From assembly GCA_029006135.1 (NCBI GenBank), contig JAQXGE010000045.1, positions 82,800 through 146,799 on the forward strand: 64,000 bases of DNA, written 5' to 3'. Source of the stretch: Oscillospiraceae bacterium (GTDB taxonomy: Bacteria; Bacillota; Clostridia; Oscillospirales; Ruminococcaceae). A model generated the notes under the pieces. It was not told the DNA's origin and searched no databases. It saw only the letters and a program-made list of their open reading frames with translations. The translations under genes were made by a program, and so were the position numbers. Below, one piece after another: positions 59,242-64,000 of this stretch (positions are counted from its first letter, which is position 1; each line of letters starts with the position of its first letter).

Positions 59242-59618
59242 GGCAAAAATGACAAAAAGGATTGCACAAGACTTTGCAAAAGCGGCAGCGTTTCCATCAT
59301 GGCAAGCACGCGGCCAAGCAATTCCACGCAAAAGCCTGCGGAGGCAAGACCATTTTCTCGGCATAGATCTGAAGCAAACTGTGCAGCCAGCGCAGTGGCG
59401 AGCACTCGAAGCAGAATTCCAAACGAGGGTGCGTCCACCAAGGAGGCAAGATCTTCTAACTGAGCAATGACCGGGCTGAGCTGATTGGTTGCCATAGTCA
59501 GCAGGCACATTGCTCCGCACAGTGAAATCAAAAAGGCAAAGCCGGGCTGATCTTTTTTGAGGCTGAGCATCAAAACACAGACCACAATGGAGAATGCGGA
59601 TGCTTTCAAAATCAACAT
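59238..59618 (-). CDS. spoIIIAD: stage III sporulation protein AD
   Basis: MLILKASAFSIVVCVLMLSLKKDQPGFAFLISLCGAMCLL; C-terminal LCRENGLASAGFCVELLGRVLAMMETLPLLQSLV. Confidence 0.92.
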   Translation of the reverse strand: MLILKASAFSIVVCVLMLSLKKDQPGFAFLISLCGAMCLLTMATNQLSPVIAQLEDLASLVDAPSFGILLRVLATALAAQFASDLCRENGLASAGFCVELLGRVLAMMETLPLLQSLVQSFLSFLP

Positions 59619-59629
59619 GGTTCATTTTA

Positions 59630-59824
59630 TTATAAATCAAACAGTGCTTTAATCAGTACGAACAGATCGCTTATCTGACGCACAAGCATACTCAACACCA
59701 CAATTAATCCGGCAAGTGTTGTCATCATGGCCTGGTCTTCCCGTCCCGAGCGAATGAGCAGCTGGTTCAATACAGCAACGATAATGCCAGTCGCCGCTAT
59801 CTTGAATACGAGGTCAATATCCAT
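59630..59824 (-). CDS. spoIIIAC: stage III sporulation protein AC
   Basis: MDIDLVFKIAATGIIVAVLNQLLIRSGREDQAMMTTLAGLIVVLSMLVRQISDLFVLIKALFDL, 64 aa. Confidence 0.93.
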   Translation of the reverse strand: MDIDLVFKIAATGIIVAVLNQLLIRSGREDQAMMTTLAGLIVVLSMLVRQISDLFVLIKALFDL

Positions 59825-59840
59825 GAATGCTCTCCTCCGT

Positions 59841-60317
59841 TCAGGCCAGCAAAATGGCAGCCAATAAGCCAAGGCATCCGCCAAGTCTTGGCGCTATCTG
59901 CCTTGTCTGCTCAGCCTTGGCACGGCACTCTGTTTCAGTTCGGCGGCAAATGGCGCAAAGCGATGCAAGCGTCCGGCAGGCTGAACTGCGCGAAGCAGAT
60001 GATAAAGACGATAATCCTTCCCTCAATTCCGGTCCGCAGGTTCTGTCAAGTTCTTGCGGCATAGGAATCTCGGCGTAAGTGCGGCAGCGCTCAAGATGAA
60101 ATGCCGCGAACGCAGGGTCGAACGCCGCGTAAGAAAGAACTTCTTCGCAGGGGAGCGCGCGGTAATAGATGGTCTCCCGTAAAAGTTCCAACAGACGGAT
60201 GAAGGTACAGACCGCTCGCCAGCGCGAAAGATGATACTTATAAAGACTCCACCCTCCGCCCGTCCCTGTCAGGATAAGCAATTCCATGCCAAGAACTTTC
60301 AGCCAGAGCGCCGTCAT
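59841..60317 (-). CDS. spoIIIAB: stage III sporulation protein AB
   Basis: N-terminal TM then R-rich helical domain; position between AA and AC; start overlaps spoIIIAA stop. Confidence 0.85.
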   Translation of the reverse strand: MTALWLKVLGMELLILTGTGGGWSLYKYHLSRWRAVCTFIRLLELLRETIYYRALPCEEVLSYAAFDPAFAAFHLERCRTYAEIPMPQELDRTCGPELREGLSSLSSASRSSACRTLASLCAICRRTETECRAKAEQTRQIAPRLGGCLGLLAAILLA

Positions 60318-61183
60318 GCGAGCCGCTCAACACGGACGGCTTTACCCGGGCAAAGTCGTCCATCCAAAAATACGACTGTCTCAAATGCTCCGGTATGCAA
60401 AAGACGGGCAAGCTGTGGCTTACGTTCCAAATGCTCCGGACGGTCACAGTGGACTGAGGCAAGAAAGACCACGCCCGAAGCCAGTCCTTCTTCCACGGCG
60501 GCCGCATCCGCTTGGGTACCCAGTTCATCACAGATGATGGCTTGTGGATTCATACAGCGCAAAGCCATCGTGATGGCCTGTGCTTTTGAGCAGCGGGTAT
60601 AAACATCGCAGTGAACGGAATAGGAGGGCGGCAAAAGTTCCCCGCGTTCATCGGCAACGCAAAATACACGGTCGCTTTTCTCTAAGTAACGGATGATGCT
60701 GCGCAGGAAAGTGGTTTTCCCACTTCCCGGCACCCCGGCGACCAGAACGCCGCCGCGCAGATCATCCAAAATAGGAAGCAACTTCTTGGGCAATTCGCAA
60801 GTCAGGCTGCGCGACACCCTCAGATTGAGGCTTGTTACCACAGCAAAGCCGTGAGGCCCTTTAACTCCGGCAACGCCGACCCTGCACCCATCCGGGAGCG
60901 TAAAGAATCCTTGGCGCAGTTCGTCCTCATAAGCATAGGCAGAATAGCGGCATAGAGTCAAAAAACATTGCTGGAGAGCCTGCTGCCCCACCGCACAAGC
61001 CGCTTGGGAGCAGGGCAAAACTTCACGCGCAGACCGCAATCGTCCGCCGATTGTAAATTGAACAGGTTGTCCGCGCCGAAGTCTTACCTCCTGAACCCGG
61101 GCAGCAATTTCCGGTTCAAGGCCGCGCAATTCAGACCGCAATGGCTCAGGAAAACTTTCAATGACAGTGTAATACTCGTCCAC
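60314..61183 (-). CDS. spoIIIAA: stage III sporulation protein AA (ATPase)
   Basis: EVRLRRGQPVQF, GVLVAGVPGSGKTTFLRSIIRYL, FCVADERGEL, AIICDELGTQADAAAVEEGLASGVVFLASVH. Confidence 0.94.
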   Translation of the reverse strand: MDEYYTVIESFPEPLRSELRGLEPEIAARVQEVRLRRGQPVQFTIGGRLRSAREVLPCSQAACAVGQQALQQCFLTLCRYSAYAYEDELRQGFFTLPDGCRVGVAGVKGPHGFAVVTSLNLRVSRSLTCELPKKLLPILDDLRGGVLVAGVPGSGKTTFLRSIIRYLEKSDRVFCVADERGELLPPSYSVHCDVYTRCSKAQAITMALRCMNPQAIICDELGTQADAAAVEEGLASGVVFLASVHCDRPEHLERKPQLARLLHTGAFETVVFLDGRLCPGKAVRVERLA

Positions 61184-61250
61184 CTTTCCTTCACCTCCAC
61201 ACTGCCACTGTATTCCCGTCAGGATGAACTTAGAACAGCACCAAACAAAA

Positions 61251-61274
61251 ACACACCAGCCGGAGCCGGTGTGT
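61251..61274 (-). terminator. Intrinsic terminator after ligA
   Basis: acacacc ... ggtgtgt with T5 on minus strand. Confidence 0.6.
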
Positions 61275-61288
61275 CAGATATATGCTTG

Positions 61289-63479
<2,191 letters not shown>

Positions 63480-63511
63480 AAGTTATCCGCCGTCATCCGG
63501 CGACAGATGAT

Positions 63512-63540
63512 ATTATAGCAAAGAGAATTTGGATTGTCAA
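63512..63540 (-). promoter_or_regulatory. sigma-A promoter of tRNA-Ala
   Basis: Minus strand TTGACA - 17 nt - TATAAT. Confidence 0.8.
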
Positions 63541-63778
63541 CACTTTTTTGCAAAATTTAAAGAAAATCATCCGTGCTGCAGGAGCGGGATGAAAAGTCAC
63601 CTCTCTGCTGCAGCGGGCTGGTTCAAATTGCTCGGGTTTCTGCCTTAAGGTGGTTTCATCTACGTTATATGGGTTTGGCCGTCAAAAGTCAGGAAAGAAA
63701 AGCCAAATCTGTCCGTTATATAGGACTTTTCTGTACCGCTGTTTTATTGAATATTGGAACCCAATCCAGTATAATGAA

Positions 63779-64000
63779 CTTAGAAAGGCTGTATTTGAGA
63801 CCATCAACAGCCGGGGCGAAAATGCGAATGACCTGATTGAAGAAAAGGTGACGAGCGAAGGGCTCAGCTATGAGGCGGCAAGCCGGGAAGTTGTGGCCGA
63901 GGCCATGACGGACGTACTGCCGGACAGCCACTTTGTTGAGAACCTTGCCCAAAACCACAAGAGCATCTTTACGAAGATGGCCGAAAAGCTCAGGGAGTTT
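63779..64000 (+). CDS. fragment resembling a large phage/ICE polyvalent protein; lacks an obvious start, runs off window end
   Basis: Open frame LRKAVFETINSRGENANDLIEEKVTSEGLSYEAASREVVAEAMTDVLPDSHFVENLAQNHKSIFTKMAEKLREF resembles polyvalent-protein segments of phage and conjugative elements; no in-frame start with SD at its 5' side. Confidence 0.4.

Noticed and set aside
59242-59640. N-terminal 133 aa of the 58216..59640 ORF as part of SpoIIIAE
   Set aside because: This extension overlaps spoIIIAD out of frame; the coupled ATG at 59241 gives a normal SpoIIIAE length.
61140-61250. Possible sigma-E promoter upstream of spoIIIAA (GAATACAGT resembles a -10)
   Set aside because: No convincing -35 at the right spacing could be read by eye.

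Overview
This window looks like a low-to-moderate GC Firmicutes chromosome, probably a spore-forming Oscillospiraceae/Ruminococcaceae-type Clostridia. That is inferred from gene content and order; no search was run. Most of it is core genome. Main blocks: (1) ABC exporter (permease cut by the left edge, ATPase) plus a lipoprotein, with a decayed duplicate of the lipoprotein 3' end; (2) lactose locus (GPH symporter, GH2 beta-galactosidase, divergent AraC regulator); (3) DUF4364/S1/DUF951, then prfA-tsaC-coaE-lytic transglycosylase-M18 peptidase and a radical SAM/SPASM protein; (4) sporulation block spoIIGA-sigE-[antisense ORF]-sigG, ylmC/ymxH-like, ppk1, and a spoIVFA/spoIVFB-like pair; (5) polar amino acid ABC transporter and nadE; (6) lysine-riboswitch-led operon asd-dapA-dapB-capA-like-standalone ACT protein, divergent from queA-tgt-yajC-TIGR04086-spoIIM-like; (7) tyrosine recombinase with a strong promoter and a perfect 11-6-11 inverted repeat in its leader; (8) SseB, radA, T-box-tyrS, recN-argR-nadK-tlyA-dxs-DUF212-ispA-xseB-xseA-tsaD paralog-nusB-Asp23-spoIIIAH..AA (complete eight-gene operon), ligA, tRNA-Ala(GGC); (9) at the right edge, a coding fragment resembling phage/ICE polyvalent proteins. 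No CRISPR array, rRNA or intact mobile element was seen. I did not find an unambiguous new multi-gene system. The best leads are the capA/ACT genes in the lysine operon, the recombinase-leader inverted repeat, the overlapping asd/queA promoters, the antisense ORF between sigE and sigG, and the short SpoIVFB-like protease.
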